From NCBI GenBank assembly GCA_041584055.1, contig JBFHER010000153.1, forward strand, positions 1 to 9,412: DNA of 9,412 nt, given 5' to 3'. A program made the position numbers and the translations under genes. Below the pieces are notes generated by a model. That model was given only the letters and a program-made list of their open reading frames with translations. It did not search any database and was not told the origin of the DNA. Of the stretch, positions 1 to 6,675 are shown one piece after another. Each line of letters opens with the position of its first letter. Position 1 is the stretch's first letter. The stretch comes from JBFHER01 sp041584055 (GTDB taxonomy: Bacteria > Bacteroidota > Bacteroidia > Bacteroidales > UBA5342).

Positions 1-607
1 GGCTCAATTTGCACCTGATTATTACAACATAAAAATTATTGAAGTGGATCGGGACAGAAGCTTCAAAATTGTTGATAAACTGGATCGGGCGCTCGTAATT
101 AATGGTGATGGCCGGGATCTGGAGCTGCTAAAAGAGGAAGGTATTTTAAATATGGATGCCTTTGTGGCTTTGGCCGGAAATGCAGAAACAAATATTCTGT
201 CATGTATGATGGCAAAGCGTCTGGGCGTTAAAAAAACAGTTGCAGAGGTTGAGAATATCGATTATTTTGCTTTGGCTGAGCACTTTGGTGTTGGAACAAT
301 CATTAATAAAAAACGACTGGCAGCAAGTCATATATATCAGTTAACCCTGAAAGCAAGTGTTTCCCATGTCAAATGTTTAACTGCTTCAGATGCAGAAATT
401 CTGGAACTGACAGCAAAGCTGGGATCTAAAATAACCAGACACCCGATCAAAGACCTGAAACTTCCAAAAGATGTTAATATTGGAGCTGTGATCAAAAAAG
501 GAGTTATTAACATTGCGCATGGCCAGTTGCAAATCGATGCTGAAGACGAGGTGATTGTATTTTGTCTTCCTTCAGGGATCAGAAAACTGGAGAAACTTTT
601 CAATTAA
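1..607 (+). CDS. trkA: Trk potassium uptake regulatory subunit TrkA (3' part, 5' end outside window)
   Basis: TrkA is the cytoplasmic RCK-domain ring that binds NAD(H) or other nucleotides and gates the TrkH potassium channel. The reading frame is open from position 2, so the gene enters from the left. About 201 codons are visible, against roughly 450 residues for a full two-RCK TrkA. What is seen is the end of the second Rossmann-type RCK_N fold (IIEVD acidic strand end, then ALVINGDGRD, then the ETNILSC helix and VAEVEN), followed by an RCK_C domain with DAEILEL, GSKITRHPIKDL and a final DEVIVFCLP strand. The GTG at 44 is an internal valine, not a start. trkH begins 35 bp downstream on the same strand, so the two are very probably co-transcribed. 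Family assignment is firm; the ligand cannot be judged from this fragment. Confidence 0.95.
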   Translation, partial: AQFAPDYYNIKIIEVDRDRSFKIVDKLDRALVINGDGRDLELLKEEGILNMDAFVALAGNAETNILSCMMAKRLGVKKTVAEVENIDYFALAEHFGVGTIINKKRLAASHIYQLTLKASVSHVKCLTASDAEILELTAKLGSKITRHPIKDLKLPKDVNIGAVIKKGVINIAHGQLQIDAEDEVIVFCLPSGIRKLEKLFN

Positions 608-642
608 GTAGATGGTCACACGGGTGGCCATTTTTATGGGAT

Positions 643-2091
643 ATGTTAAACTACAAACTTATATTTCGATTATTGGGTGGCCTGCTACTTGTAGAGGCTT
701 TATTTATGGTTTTATCCGGAGGTATAGCCCTGGGGTACAAAGAACCTGATGCCAGATATCATTTTATTTCCGCACTCATTGCCGCGGGTGTTGGCGGCTT
801 TTTTACTTTGATTAGCCGAGGTTCGGATAAAAGAATGACCAAACGGGAAGGATACATCATTGTCAGCCTTGTTTGGATTGTGTTTTCATTCTTTGGTCTC
901 TTTCCTTTCTATTTAAGTGGCGCAATACCGAATTATACAGACGCTTTTTTCGAAACCATTTCAGGCTTTACCACAACAGGGTCATCCATCCTAAATGATA
1001 TTGAAGCATTGCCGCACGGCATTTTGTTTTGGCGAAGTATCATCCAATGGTTGGGTGGCATGGGTATCATCGTTCTCTCACTTGCCGTACTGCCTTTTCT
1101 TGGTGTTGGTGGGATGCAATTATTTGCTGCTGAGGTGCCGGGTCCAACAACGGATAAGCTTCACCCAAAAATCAAAGAAACAGCCAAACGTTTATGGGGT
1201 ATATATTTGATTCTAACAATTATAGAGACCGCGTTGCTTGTATTTGGTGGCATGAGCCTGTTTGATGCGGTTTGTCATTCATTTACAACCATGGCAACGG
1301 GTGGCTATTCAACAAAGCAGGCAAGTGTTGCCTATTGGGATGATCCATTTATTCAATATGTGATTATCCTTTTCATGTTTCTGGCCGGGACCAATTTTAC
1401 TTTGACCTATTTTGCAATGCATTTCAAGTTGAAACGTATTTGGAAAAATGAGGAGTTCAGGGCCTACACATCCTTTGTGATATTATTCACTTTAATCATC
1501 ACTGTTGGCCTGATGTTCTCAGAGTCACTGGGATGGGAAAAAGCCTTCAGGGACAGTTTGTTCCAGGTCGTGTCAATTATTACTACCACAGGGTTTGCAT
1601 CCGCTGATTATTTGGTTTGGATCCCCTTTCTTGGGATGGTCATTTTTGTGGTCATGTTCTTTGGAGGGAGTGCAGGCTCAACGGGTGGAGGAATCAAAGT
1701 TGTGCGTATTGTTATGTTGATTAAAAACAGTGCACAGGAATTAAAAAGATTGATACATCCAAATGCCATCATTCCCGTTCGTTACAACAACCATGTGGTG
1801 AGTCAGGACATCATCACCAATGTGCTTGCATTTATGATGTTTTATATTCTGATCATTGTTTTTAGCATAGTGGTGATGGCATCCATTGGTTTAGATTTTG
1901 AAACATCGGTAGGTGCAGTGGTTACCAGTATTGGTAACATTGGCCCTGGTTTAGGTGATGTGGGGCCTGCTGATAACTTTTCAGGCATTCCCGCTTTCGG
2001 AAAATGGTATTTGTCATTTTTAATGCTCTTGGGACGCCTGGAATTATTTACCGTACTTATTCTCTTTAGTCCTGCATTCTGGAAAAGATAA
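643..2091 (+). CDS. trkH: Trk potassium uptake channel subunit TrkH
   Basis: Potassium-translocating membrane subunit of the Trk system, gated by TrkA. The protein is 482 residues with start ATG 643 (MLNYKLIFRLLGG), close to the usual length of about 480. The frame stays open upstream to a TTG at 562, but that would overlap trkA and add a non-membrane leader, so the ATG is preferred. All four pore-loop repeats of the SKT superfamily are visible: TTTGSS (G113), MATGGYS (G220), ITTTGFA (G317) and SIGNIGPG (G434), each with the filter glycine. The GGSAGSTGGGIKVVRI segment after the third pore loop matches the intramembrane gating loop and following helix. Many hydrophobic spans fit the 10-helix TrkH plan, and the C-terminal GRLELFTVLILF is typical. 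No damage is seen. It ends 51 bp before the convergent gltX, with no clear intrinsic terminator between them. Confidence 0.96.
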   Translation: MLNYKLIFRLLGGLLLVEALFMVLSGGIALGYKEPDARYHFISALIAAGVGGFFTLISRGSDKRMTKREGYIIVSLVWIVFSFFGLFPFYLSGAIPNYTDAFFETISGFTTTGSSILNDIEALPHGILFWRSIIQWLGGMGIIVLSLAVLPFLGVGGMQLFAAEVPGPTTDKLHPKIKETAKRLWGIYLILTIIETALLVFGGMSLFDAVCHSFTTMATGGYSTKQASVAYWDDPFIQYVIILFMFLAGTNFTLTYFAMHFKLKRIWKNEEFRAYTSFVILFTLIITVGLMFSESLGWEKAFRDSLFQVVSIITTTGFASADYLVWIPFLGMVIFVVMFFGGSAGSTGGGIKVVRIVMLIKNSAQELKRLIHPNAIIPVRYNNHVVSQDIITNVLAFMMFYILIIVFSIVVMASIGLDFETSVGAVVTSIGNIGPGLGDVGPADNFSGIPAFGKWYLSFLMLLGRLELFTVLILFSPAFWKR

Positions 2092-2142
2092 ATTTTTAAA
2101 AGCTTATTTATCCCTGAAGATTGCTTATTGATTTGTTACCGA

Positions 2143-3699
2143 TCAGCGATTTATATGCGCTATCGCATGTTGCAGTCTGGCAAGCGTCTCTTCTTTGCCA
2201 ATGATTGCAATGATGTCAAACATATGAGGCCCTTTGGGTGCGCCAACAATGCTTAAACGAAAGGCATTCATCACGGCACCCATGTTATGCTCGTTTTCTG
2301 TAATCCAGTTCTTGATGATCTCTTCGCAGTTTTCAGAAGAGAAGTCCTCGATGGTTTCGATGACTGCTTTCAAATCTGTCATCAATTGTGGCGTGTCTTC
2401 TTTCCAACGTTTTTTTACTGTTTTTGCGTCGTAATCGCTGGGAGCAACAAAAAAGAAGCTGCTTTGCTCCCACATTTCGGATACAAAATTTACCCGATCC
2501 TTCACCAGAGAAACGATGGTGGGAAGCGATGCTCTATCAAAAGTTATTTTATTCCCTTCCAGCTCCCGGTTTATTGATGAAAGCCTATTTTCAATCTCTT
2601 TCTCAAAATCAGAGGCCAGCATTTGATTATCTCTGTTGACCAAATACTGGTGGTTGAACCATTTTGTTTTTTCAGGATCAAACTTTGATCCGGACTTTCC
2701 GACGCGCTCCAAACCAAAGGATTGCGTCAATTCTTCAAGGGAAAATATTTCCTGCTCAGTTCCCGGATTCCATCCTAACAAAGCTAACATATTTATAAAT
2801 GCATCCGGAAAATAGCCCTCCTCACGGTAACCGGAAGAAATTTCCCCGGTGGCGGGATCAGTCCATAGCAAAGGAAAAACAGGAAATCCAAGTTTATCTC
2901 CATCGCGTTTGCTCAACTTGCCTTTTCCCACAGGTTTTAAGATTAAGGGAAGATGCGCAAATTGTGGCATTGCATCTTTCCAACCCAGCGCCTCGTATAA
3001 TAAAACATGCAATGGGAGAGAAGGCAACCATTCTTCACCACGGATTACATGAGAAATCTTCATCAGATAATCGTCCACAACATTGGCCAGATGATAGGTT
3101 GGCAAACCATCCGCTTTAAACAACACTTTATCATCCAGATCGTTGGTGTTAAAAGAAACCTTCCCCCGAATCAAATCTTCGTTGCTGACAATAACATCAT
3201 GTGGCATTTTAAACCGGATAACATAAGGTGTGCCGGCATCGATCAATTTTTTAACGGCATCGTCATCTAAAGAGATAGAGTTTTTGAGCGATTCGCGTGT
3301 GTATCGGTTATAAATAAACGTTTTGTTCTCAGCTTCAAATGCCGTTCGTGCATTATCAAGTTCCTCTGAGGTGTCAAAGGCATAATAGGCCCACCCAGAC
3401 TGAATTAATTGTTCGCAATATGCCGGATAAATGTCTTTTCGCTGACTCTGGTGATAAGGGCCAAGGTCACCGCCAAATCCTGCGCCTTCATCCGGAACAA
3501 TGCCACACCATTTCAAGGATTCTACAATATATTCTTCTGCTCCCGGAACAAAACGCTTTTGGTCCGTGTCCTCTATGCGCAACAAGAAGTCTCCTCCATG
3601 CTTCTTTGCAAACAGATAATTGAATAAGGCGGTTCTTACGCCACCCATGTGAAGCGGTCCGGTGGGACTTGGTGCAAATCGTACTCTGATTTTGTTCAT
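2143..3699 (-). CDS. gltX: Glutamyl-tRNA synthetase
   Basis: Class I aminoacyl-tRNA synthetase that charges tRNA-Glu in the cytoplasm. The 518-residue protein starts at ATG 3699-3697 directly into the Rossmann-fold signature RFAPSPTGPLHMGG, where HMGG (17-20) is the HIGH motif, followed by RIEDTDQKR. KLSKRDG (261-267) is the KMSKS loop. Right after it, about residues 270-294 form an extra stretch (GFPVFPLLW...ISSGYREEGYFPD) that I associate with Bacteroidetes GltX. The cysteine zinc motif found in E. coli-type enzymes is not seen: the corresponding region reads WAYYAFDTSEEL. The rest is the alpha-helical anticodon-binding region, ending AHINR. The gene is complete, convergent with trkH and divergent from paaK. 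A promoter-like element lies about 55 bp upstream of the start. Whether it also charges tRNA-Gln cannot be told here. Confidence 0.97.
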   Translation of the reverse strand: MNKIRVRFAPSPTGPLHMGGVRTALFNYLFAKKHGGDFLLRIEDTDQKRFVPGAEEYIVESLKWCGIVPDEGAGFGGDLGPYHQSQRKDIYPAYCEQLIQSGWAYYAFDTSEELDNARTAFEAENKTFIYNRYTRESLKNSISLDDDAVKKLIDAGTPYVIRFKMPHDVIVSNEDLIRGKVSFNTNDLDDKVLFKADGLPTYHLANVVDDYLMKISHVIRGEEWLPSLPLHVLLYEALGWKDAMPQFAHLPLILKPVGKGKLSKRDGDKLGFPVFPLLWTDPATGEISSGYREEGYFPDAFINMLALLGWNPGTEQEIFSLEELTQSFGLERVGKSGSKFDPEKTKWFNHQYLVNRDNQMLASDFEKEIENRLSSINRELEGNKITFDRASLPTIVSLVKDRVNFVSEMWEQSSFFFVAPSDYDAKTVKKRWKEDTPQLMTDLKAVIETIEDFSSENCEEIIKNWITENEHNMGAVMNAFRLSIVGAPKGPHMFDIIAIIGKEETLARLQHAIAHINR

Positions 3700-3712
3700 C
3701 CTTGAAAATTTT

Positions 3713-3743
3713 ATACCAATTTAATTGATAATTGTGGTGGTAT
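3713..3743 (-). promoter_or_regulatory. Possible stem-loop in the gltX 5' leader
   Basis: On the minus strand, between the -7 element and the gltX start, ATACC and AATT pair with a later AATT and GGTAT, interrupted by a 5-nt bulge (ACCAC) on one side and closing an 8-nt AT-rich loop. This is a 31-nt imperfect hairpin ending 13 nt before the ATG. It is AT-rich and could be chance. No T-box or other known riboswitch consensus is recognised. Confidence 0.2.
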
Positions 3744-3751
3744 TCGTGCGA

Positions 3752-3759
3752 CAAAGATA
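3752..3759 (-). promoter_or_regulatory. Bacteroidetes-type -7 promoter element for gltX
   Basis: The minus strand reads TATCTTTG, a perfect match to the Bacteroidetes primary sigma factor -7 consensus TAnnTTTG. It would place the transcription start near 3745 and give a leader of about 45 nt before the gltX ATG. No good -33 TTG motif is seen at the usual spacing, so the call rests on the -7 box and its position. Confidence 0.5.
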
Positions 3760-3848
3760 AAAAAATCCAATTTTGGAGCTTCATATTCAGAAGGTTTTTA
3801 AATTGTAAGATTTGAAGTTTAATATCCGATAATTTGTAGCAGATTCCT

Positions 3849-3856
3849 TATTTTTG
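3849..3856 (+). promoter_or_regulatory. Bacteroidetes-type -7 promoter element for the paaK operon
   Basis: TATTTTTG matches TAnnTTTG exactly, 65 bp upstream of the paaK start, and would give a leader of about 60 nt. A TTTG at 3833-3836 is too close to serve as a standard -33 element and nothing convincing lies at 19-21 bp. The region is T-rich, so a chance match is possible. Confidence 0.4.
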
Positions 3857-3921
3857 CTTTTAGCCTTTCATCAATCTGGGAGAATTAATTGAAAATTATT
3901 AACGAACGATAAAATAACAGT

Positions 3922-5226
3922 ATGATTTGGAATGAAACGTTTGAGTGTGCTGACAGAGAATCCATGCGACACATTCAAGGCATTCGTTTGAGACAAATGG
4001 TGGAACGTGTGTACGAAAACACCGCTTTTTACAGAAAAAAAATGGATGAACTGGGGGTAAAACCTGAAGACATCAACAGTGTGGAGGATCTGGTAAAACT
4101 CCCATTTACTGTGAAAACGGATTTGCGTGATAATTATCCATTTGGCTTATTCAGCGTGCCAATGAGCGACATAGTACGTTTGCATGCTTCCTCAGGGACC
4201 ACAGGAAAACCAACCGTTGTTGGTTACACAAAAAAAGACATTGAGACATGGAGTGAGGTGATGGCACGTACATTTGCCGGCGCAGGGGCCCATAAACACG
4301 ATTTTATTCAAATTGCATATGGATATGGTCTCTTTACAGGAGGTTTGGGTGCCCATTACGGCGCAGAAAAGGTAGGCGCATCCGTTATTCCTATCTCAGG
4401 CGGAAATACTGAAAAACAATTGCAGCTGATGCAGGATTTCGGGACCAATATCATAGCCTGTACACCTTCTTATGCTTTGTACATGGCTGAGGCCATGGAG
4501 GAAAAAGGAATAAAACCGGAAGACCTTAAATTAAGGGCTGGAGTGTTTGGTGCAGAGCCCTGGACCGAGAAAATGCGGGAGGAAATTGAGAAGAAATTAA
4601 AGATCAAAGCTTTTGATATTTATGGTCTGAGCGAGATTATAGGTCCGGGTGTTTCTTTTGAATGTGAATATCAGGTTGGATTGCACATAAACGAGGATCA
4701 TTTTATCCCTGAGATTGTGGATCCCAAAACCCTACAACCTTTACCGGAAGGTGAGGAGGGAGAACTTGTATTCACAACAGTCACCAAAGAAGGGCTGCCT
4801 TTAATCAGATACAGAACAAAAGATTTGACATCCCTAAATTCTGAAAAATGCGCGTGTGGTCGTACACTCGTAAGAATGAAGAAGTGTACTGGCCGAAGTG
4901 ATGATATGTTGATCATTCGGGGTGTGAATATCTTCCCTAGTCAGGTGGAAAGTGTACTGCTCGAAATGAGTGAGACAGAACCCCATTACCTTTTAATTGT
5001 TGAACGTGAAGGGACACTGGATAATCTGACAGTGATGGTTGAGGTTCAGGATCAGTTCTTCTCTGATGAAGTGAAGAAGCTACAGGATTTGAGAAAAAAG
5101 ATTACTCAGAAAATTCAAAATACACTTGGTATCAGTGTGAACGTAAAACTGGTTGAGCCAAAAACCATTGAACGCACCGCCGGAAAAGCAAAACGTGTGA
5201 TTGATAAACGAAATTTGAACGAATAA
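3922..5226 (+). CDS. paaK: Phenylacetate-CoA ligase
   Basis: ANL-superfamily adenylating enzyme: ATP + phenylacetate (or a related aryl-acetate such as indoleacetate) + CoA gives the aryl-acetyl-CoA, AMP and PPi. The 434-residue length is normal for PaaK. Seen in order: the phosphate-binding loop SSGTTGKPT (90-98), the aryl-pocket segment IAYGYGLFTGG (131-141), YGLSE (234-238) with the adenylate-contacting residues, RYRTKDLT (297-303) with the ribose-binding Asp301, the paired cysteines of CACGR (310-314), the hinge GRSDDMLIIRGVNIFPSQVE, and a C-terminal AGKAKRV (420-426) supplying the mobile lysine. The start ATG 3922 gives a standard N-terminus (MIWNETFECADRE). The stop is 10 bp before the ACT-domain gene, so the two form an operon. 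In anaerobes such pairs are often linked to indolepyruvate:ferredoxin oxidoreductase in aromatic amino acid fermentation; those genes are not in this window. The enzyme family is firm, the true substrate inferred. Confidence 0.95.
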   Translation: MIWNETFECADRESMRHIQGIRLRQMVERVYENTAFYRKKMDELGVKPEDINSVEDLVKLPFTVKTDLRDNYPFGLFSVPMSDIVRLHASSGTTGKPTVVGYTKKDIETWSEVMARTFAGAGAHKHDFIQIAYGYGLFTGGLGAHYGAEKVGASVIPISGGNTEKQLQLMQDFGTNIIACTPSYALYMAEAMEEKGIKPEDLKLRAGVFGAEPWTEKMREEIEKKLKIKAFDIYGLSEIIGPGVSFECEYQVGLHINEDHFIPEIVDPKTLQPLPEGEEGELVFTTVTKEGLPLIRYRTKDLTSLNSEKCACGRTLVRMKKCTGRSDDMLIIRGVNIFPSQVESVLLEMSETEPHYLLIVEREGTLDNLTVMVEVQDQFFSDEVKKLQDLRKKITQKIQNTLGISVNVKLVEPKTIERTAGKAKRVIDKRNLNE

Positions 5227-5236
5227 AACCAGAATA

Positions 5237-5662
5237 ATGATAGCAAAACAATTATCCGTCTTTTTGGAAAATAAAACAGGTCGCTTACAGGAAGTGGCCA
5301 CTTTGTTGGGTGATGCAAAAATCAATATGTCTGCTTTTAGTATTGCGGATTCATCTGATTTTGGAATCTTACGGGTCATGGTCTCGGATCCGGAGAAAGC
5401 GGTCAGGCTTTTAAGGGATAACGACTTCTCAGCAAATCTGACTGAGGTGATTGGTTTAAATTGCCCCAATGAGGCTGGTGCCTTGGCAAAAGCACTGCAG
5501 ATTCTATCAGAGGAAGGCATTGAAATAGAATATATGTACGCATTTTCAATGGTGTCCAGTGCCAATGTTATCATCAAACCTTCTGATGCAAAGCGGTGCG
5601 TTGAAGTTCTGCAAAAACACAAACTTGATTTAATAGCGGCCAGCGAGTTGTATAAGTTTTAG
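5237..5662 (+). CDS. Tandem ACT-domain protein, PaaK-linked
   Basis: A small 141-residue cytoplasmic protein made only of two ACT domains, about residues 3-68 and 71-138. Each begins with the ACT ligand-loop pattern: ENKTGRLQEVATLL (11-24) in the first and NCPNEAGALAKAL (75-87) in the second. There is no catalytic domain, so it is likely an amino-acid-sensing or binding regulator. ACT domains usually bind small molecules, most often amino acids, at dimer interfaces. It begins 10 bp after paaK and is followed by a strong terminator, so it is the last gene of the operon. An inferred role is sensing an aromatic amino acid, or modulating PaaK or the upstream pathway. The ligand is unknown. Confidence 0.88.
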   Translation: MIAKQLSVFLENKTGRLQEVATLLGDAKINMSAFSIADSSDFGILRVMVSDPEKAVRLLRDNDFSANLTEVIGLNCPNEAGALAKALQILSEEGIEIEYMYAFSMVSSANVIIKPSDAKRCVEVLQKHKLDLIAASELYKF

Positions 5663-5680
5663 CCTGGGTTGAGCATGGAT

Positions 5681-5720
5681 CGTACGAGCACTTCGGGTGC
5701 TCGTATGGATTTTTCGCTTT
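5681..5720 (+). terminator. Rho-independent terminator of the paaK-ACT operon
   Basis: TACGAGCAC (5683-5691) pairs perfectly with GTGCTCGTA (5697-5705) around a TTCGG loop. One G-T and one C-G pair can lengthen the stem outward. TTTTT follows at 5710-5714, with a second T run at 5718-5721. It starts 18 bp after the ACT gene's stop. The stem is GC-rich relative to the neighbourhood. This is the clearest RNA structure in the window. Confidence 0.9.
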
Positions 5721-5730
5721 TCCTTGTTGG

Positions 5731-5778
5731 GAGATATCGCATAACAAACGGCATGCAGATGTATTTCCACGAGATATC
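5731..5778. repeat. Direct repeat GAGATATC, two copies 40 bp apart
   Basis: GAGATATC occurs at 5731-5738 and again at 5771-5778, and each copy contains the palindrome GATATC. The start-to-start spacing of 40 bp is close to four helical turns. A related TCGATATT follows at 5784-5791. It could be a protein-binding pair or chance. No promoter is seen beside it. Confidence 0.3.
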
Positions 5779-5837
5779 TTTCTTTCGATATTAAATTCCT
5801 GGGGGACTGGTGGCATTTTGATTACATTAGAATCGAA

Positions 5838-5952
5838 TACCTATGTCCTATTTTGATGTTAGGAGGTACATGAAAAATAGCCATGTATTAATCCTTTAGG
5901 GATATATATTGGCAGAAACGTTCGAGAAAAATGAGTCGGCATGCCTTTAGGC
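5838..5952. repeat. Cluster of small stem-loops with two CCTTTAGG cores (candidate dispersed intergenic repeat)
   Basis: Four structures lie in a row. At 5838-5868, TACCT and CCTA pair with TAGG and AGGTA with a 4-nt bulge. At 5867-5887, TACATG pairs with CATGTA around AAAAATAGC. At 5891-5903, ATCC pairs with GGAT around TTTAG. At 5943-5952, GCC pairs with GGC around TTTA. The last two share the core CCTTTAGG (5893-5900 and 5944-5951), and the first core is followed by TATATTGGCAGAAACG. From memory this resembles structured intergenic repeats common in Bacteroidetes genomes, but the copies here are imperfect and I cannot check the rest of the genome. Confidence 0.35.
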
Positions 5953-6031
5953 TATCAGTACAGCGGCAATTCCGTTACAGCTTCAATAAAAACATTTATT
6001 GCCAGGTCGCAAATGAAACAAAATTAAAAAT

Positions 6032-6568
6032 CTACCCCTTTGGATTTAATATCTGTAGCAGGTAGCTGTCAACATAACCATCTATGCCACGTAACCAGGA
6101 TTTTAAAAGTCCACATTCCGTAAATCCGGCTTTTTTAAAGAAGCTTAGACTGGCTTCATTATCAGCACCCACATGGCAAAAAAGTTGCTTTAAATGAAGG
6201 TAGTTAAAGGTGTAATTGATCATTGTTTTTAGTGCATCCAGTCCATAGCCCTGACCCTGAACCGATGAGTCAATGTAAATCCCTATGTTTGCCCGATTGT
6301 GATAGGGATCATAATCAAACAGGTCCATGGCACCCACCGGTTTTTTAGGGCCGTCATCTGTTTTATCAATAATCAAACGAATTTGCCTCGCCTCAAAAAG
6401 GTTTTTGGGGGCGTTTTCAATAAATTCTTTCAGTATAAACTTAGAATATGGGGTCAGTGTATCACTTACATGCCAAAAGTCACTGTTGTTTTCCCATTTG
6501 TACATGAGATCAAGGTCGGTGGGTTCAATGGCACGCATTTTTGTTTTTTGTCCTGTTAGCCAGCTCAT
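6032..6568 (-). CDS. GNAT-family N-acetyltransferase (RimJ/RimL/SpeG-like)
   Basis: A 178-residue cytoplasmic acetyltransferase that uses acetyl-CoA. The acetyl-CoA pyrophosphate-binding motif A is QGQGYG (104-109, matching Q/RxxGxG/A) after the strand ANIGIYID. CHVGADNEASLSFFKKAGF (131-149) is the usual C-terminal motif, with the Asn-Ser segment followed by the helix and GF. The N-terminal KMRAIEPTDLDLMYKWEND-like opening, the IRLIIDK...VGAMDLFDYDP strands and the ending GYVDSYLLQILNP resemble the RimL/SpeG-like group, which acetylates protein N-termini, polyamines or small molecules. The substrate cannot be assigned. The start ATG 6568-6566 is preferred; a downstream Met11 (MRAIEP) is a possible alternative. 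It is a single gene, divergent from the LOG-family gene, with the structured stretch downstream of it. Confidence 0.88.
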   Translation of the reverse strand: MSWLTGQKTKMRAIEPTDLDLMYKWENNSDFWHVSDTLTPYSKFILKEFIENAPKNLFEARQIRLIIDKTDDGPKKPVGAMDLFDYDPYHNRANIGIYIDSSVQGQGYGLDALKTMINYTFNYLHLKQLFCHVGADNEASLSFFKKAGFTECGLLKSWLRGIDGYVDSYLLQILNPKG

Positions 6569-6590
6569 TAGATTAAATTTAAAGTTGAGT

Positions 6591-6621
6591 TAAATTTAGC
6601 TTTTATTATTGAGTTATGCAA
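6591..6621 (-). promoter_or_regulatory. Weak promoter candidate for the GNAT gene
   Basis: On the minus strand a TTG (6619-6621) lies 20 bp before TAAATTTA (6591-6598), which matches seven of eight positions of the Bacteroidetes -7 element TAnnTTTG. The -33 to -7 spacing fits. The TAAATTTA box is itself palindromic. It would give a very short leader of about 17 nt. This is AT-rich DNA, so the call is tentative. Confidence 0.28.
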
Positions 6622-6675
6622 TGATTTCAATCTTTATACTTAGCTTCGTAATCTATTATTATAAATTTTTTAAGA

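Larger units (their letters stand above)
5721..6031. other. Gene-free stretch with short repeats and stem-loops
   Basis: About 310 bp between the paaK-ACT terminator and the end of the GNAT gene. Short frames here either run through the terminator (a 39-codon frame from 5675) or lack any recognisable protein. It contains an 8-bp direct repeat, a cluster of small hairpins, two CCTTTAGG motifs and, at 5984-6001, a perfect 7-bp inverted repeat CAATAAA/TTTATTG around AACA. The last has no T-run on either side, so it is not a convincing terminator for the GNAT gene. The stretch looks like non-coding DNA or a decayed intergenic repeat, not a lost gene. Confidence 0.5.

Noticed and set aside
562..642. 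Upstream TTG-initiated extension of trkH overlapping trkA
   Set aside because: It would add 27 non-membrane residues and overlap trkA. ATG 643 gives the family-typical N-terminus and length.
2102..2129. GCTTATT direct repeat between trkH and gltX, considered as a terminator or binding site
   Set aside because: There is no stem-loop followed by a T-run, and the repeat is a short AT-rich 7-mer easily explained by chance.
3488..3784. 98-codon minus-strand frame overlapping the gltX start
   Set aside because: It is a shifted-frame shadow of gltX; the encoded sequence has no family features.
5675..5794. 39-codon plus-strand frame beginning MDRTSTSG
   Set aside because: It reads straight through the intrinsic terminator stem and has no homology I recognise.
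5574..5816. 80-codon minus-strand frame over the end of the ACT gene and the gap
   Set aside because: It crosses the terminator hairpin and overlaps the ACT gene antisense, with no recognisable domain or ribosome-binding site.
5871..5899. Nine-codon frame (MKNSHVLIL) preceded by AGGAGG
   Set aside because: A good Shine-Dalgarno-like sequence, but such motifs carry little weight in Bacteroidetes. The frame is very short and lies inside the hairpin cluster.
5984..6001. Inverted repeat CAATAAA/TTTATTG as a terminator for the GNAT gene
   Set aside because: The stem is entirely AT-rich apart from one pair, and no T-run follows on either strand.
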